From the NCBI RefSeq assembly GCF_021018895.1, contig NC_079381.1:11527501-11591500 (forward strand): a stretch of 64,000 bases of DNA, in the 5' to 3' direction. The translations under genes and the position numbers were made by a program. Shown one piece after another: positions 62,116-64,000 of the stretch (position 1 is the stretch's first letter; each line of letters opens with the position of its first letter). The stretch is from Seriola aureovittata. Lineage: Eukaryota > Chordata > Actinopteri > Carangiformes > Carangidae. The notes under the pieces were generated by a model. It did no database searches, was not told the DNA's origin, and was given only the letters and a program-made list of their open reading frames with translations.

Positions 62116-64000
62116 GTGAGAGGCACAAAACACTAAAACACACAGACCCACACTTGCATTCAGGCCATGTAACGTCGTCTCCCGTTCTCTCTCTTTTGTT
62201 TTCTCTTATACACTTGGTCACAAAAATTCTGCCCGACAAACACACACAGATGCATCTTAGTCTGCCAAATCAAACCTCAAGAAGTAGTATTTTTTATCAC
62301 ACACTCCTCTCCAGTATCAGAAACACAGCTATTTTGACGACTTTTACATTTTATGAGTGTTTCTGCTTGAATTGTCCAACTCACGTTGCCATGTGTTCAA
62401 GTTCATGTGTGAGCCTAGAGAGAAGCATTGTGAGCTTTGGCATAAGTAGTCAAGAGACAGCAGTGCCGCCAAGTGATAAGTTGAGAGGTGTTTTAGTATG
62501 TATGAGTCATATGTGATTAATACTCTCCTCACTACCTCAGTGTCACGTTTCCTCATTAACAAGTCATGGCCCAGAAGTGGAGCTCCTGACGTTCATGTAC
62601 ACACACAAGCTACGAAACACCCGCAGCACACAGAGAGCGCACACACAAAATGCAGGCACAAACATGCAGGACATATTTTTCATCTCTTTTTTTTTTTTAC
62701 AAGCTGTGATTCATGAATTGTGTACTTATTTGCTTGTAATGCATGAGATCGAGGGATTAAACATTATTCTTCATCTTAAACTCCTGCAGATTAGAATCCT
62801 CCTTGCAAATCATATAAATAATTTGATATATAGTGGCAGCCAGGTGAGCTTTTGCATTCACTTAAGATCAGTTAGGAGCCATAACTTCTAGCATGATGAG
62901 AACTCCCTAACCTGGCCGGCTAGTGCAGAAATTTCTTATTGAATAAATTCTGGCCCTGCGCCTCTTCTCTGCTCATTTCTTTTAGCAGCGAAGTGATGTG
63001 AGAGGGAGAGAGACAGGAAGTAAAAGTATGTGTGTTGTCTGTGTGTGTGGGCAGGGAGGTAATCCAATATCTAGGCCCAGTCATCGGAGATTCAGATTTT
63101 CTCCTTAGCCGCCTCATCAAACCACTTGTTTTTGCCACTAAGGACGACGCTACATGACTTAATAACCTGGGGTCTTACCCTCACCCTGCACATAACTGCC
63201 ACATGCTAAACCTTTACCCTACCCCCAGCTGTAACCCAGAAACCCAGAAAAGTCTTATCCCCAAAATACATGACAAAACTTGAGGATCAGTTTTTTTTTA
63301 GCCCCACATGGAAGGTGGCTGCCCATAATGTACCTGTATGAACAAATTTATTTCCCAACAGCGTAGCTAATGCAAGTAAATACACACAAACAGAGCTAGA
63401 GCAGCAGAAACAGCCACTTATTAGACATTACACAAACACTTCCTTGGGGCCACTGCACAACTTATGCTGTGTTTATCCAATATTTATGGTCAGTAATGAC
63501 TTCATACTTTTTTTGTGAGTCTGTGCATATACCTATTTCTGCACGAGGGATGATGTGTGTGTTGATGTGTCTTCATTTGTTTAAGTGAGAAAGAGCGCAA
63601 GTTATTGCAGATGATTTTGTTGCATGAATGTTGAAGTGATTTCTGTGCCATTAGTGTCCTTAAGAATGAAGCATAGTGCACATACAGACAGTTTCACTAA
63701 TGAATATGTGACTCTGAGAAACGCTAGAGGCAGACACATAAACACAGTCACCTAAAATCATTGCACTGTGTCTAAAATTCATAATGGGGGATTTGCGCAT
63801 GTAGCTTTCACCTTTCACTGTTTTTTTTTTTTTTTTGTTCCCTTCTCTTCATCAGATGTATCATCATACCTTCTCATAATTAGTTTGTAAAATATTTATT
63901 TATGATATAATTGTCATTATCTGTGTTGGGTTTGTGCTACTGTACCTAAGTAGCCCTTTTTAAAATATTAAGGTCATTCAATAACCTCTATATTTTTCTA
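62116..64000 (+). other. strbp intron after coding exon 3 (incomplete)
   Basis: It starts GTGAGAGG. No exon coding for the next DZF segment is visible before the window ends. A T16 run is near 63822-63837. The 181-codon frame at 61971-62516 overlaps coding exon 3 in a different frame and is a shadow. Confidence 0.7.

Noticed and set aside
61971..62516. 181-codon + strand frame overlapping coding exon 3
   Set aside because: It reads the strbp exon in the wrong frame and then runs into the intron past a good GTGAG donor.

Overview
The window is animal nuclear DNA and most likely comes from a ray-finned (teleost, probably percomorph) fish. It has spliceosomal exons with GT/AG borders, very long AT-rich introns, an extreme load of (CA/GT)n and (CT/GA)n microsatellites, and remnants of interspersed repeats I associate with fish genomes: an LxYADD LINE-1, a Tc1-like transposon, and several AT-rich MITE families. 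There is no bacterial operon, phage, CRISPR array or plasmid feature. Almost all long open frames are translations of microsatellites or of pyrimidine-rich or purine-rich tracts and are not genes.

One protein-coding gene can be supported: the 5' part of strbp (spermatid perinuclear RNA-binding protein, of the ILF3/NF90 family), on the + strand. Two coding exons at 60361-60623 and 61947-62115 encode the N-terminal part of its DZF domain. An upstream exon at about 52432-52614 ends exactly in ATG at a GT donor, so the initiator codon comes from that exon and residue 2 onward from the exon 7.7 kb away. The three pieces join in one frame and give 145 codons. The gene continues past the right edge.

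Layout. 1-2030 is upstream repeat-rich DNA. 2130-2780 and 3780-4100 are CpG-containing, promoter-like blocks, each ending in a good splice donor (2429 and 4100) and each free of ATG. They are candidate alternative first or noncoding exons of strbp. 4101-52431 looks like a huge 5' UTR intron or introns with a possible further noncoding exon at 31341-31445. It carries most of the mobile-element debris: a SINE/MITE-like repeat at 6639-6810, a MITE family at 10637, 22625, 24394 and 47320, a recent 317-bp tandem duplication at 25029-25610, a minus-strand LINE-1 ORF2 remnant at about 39076-41840, a minus-strand Tc1 remnant at 41880-42420, and an AT-rich repeat at 50440-50935. 52615-60360 is the first intron after the start codon and includes a purine-rich tract of about 0.9 kb. 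60624-61946 is an intron holding a nested pair of repeats. 62116-64000 is the start of the next intron.

I do not see a new multi-gene biological system here. The points most worth a second look are the start codon abutting a splice junction, the ATG-free chain of candidate 5' UTR exons, the short upstream ORF, the nested and tandem repeats, and the readable but broken LINE-1/Tc1 pair.
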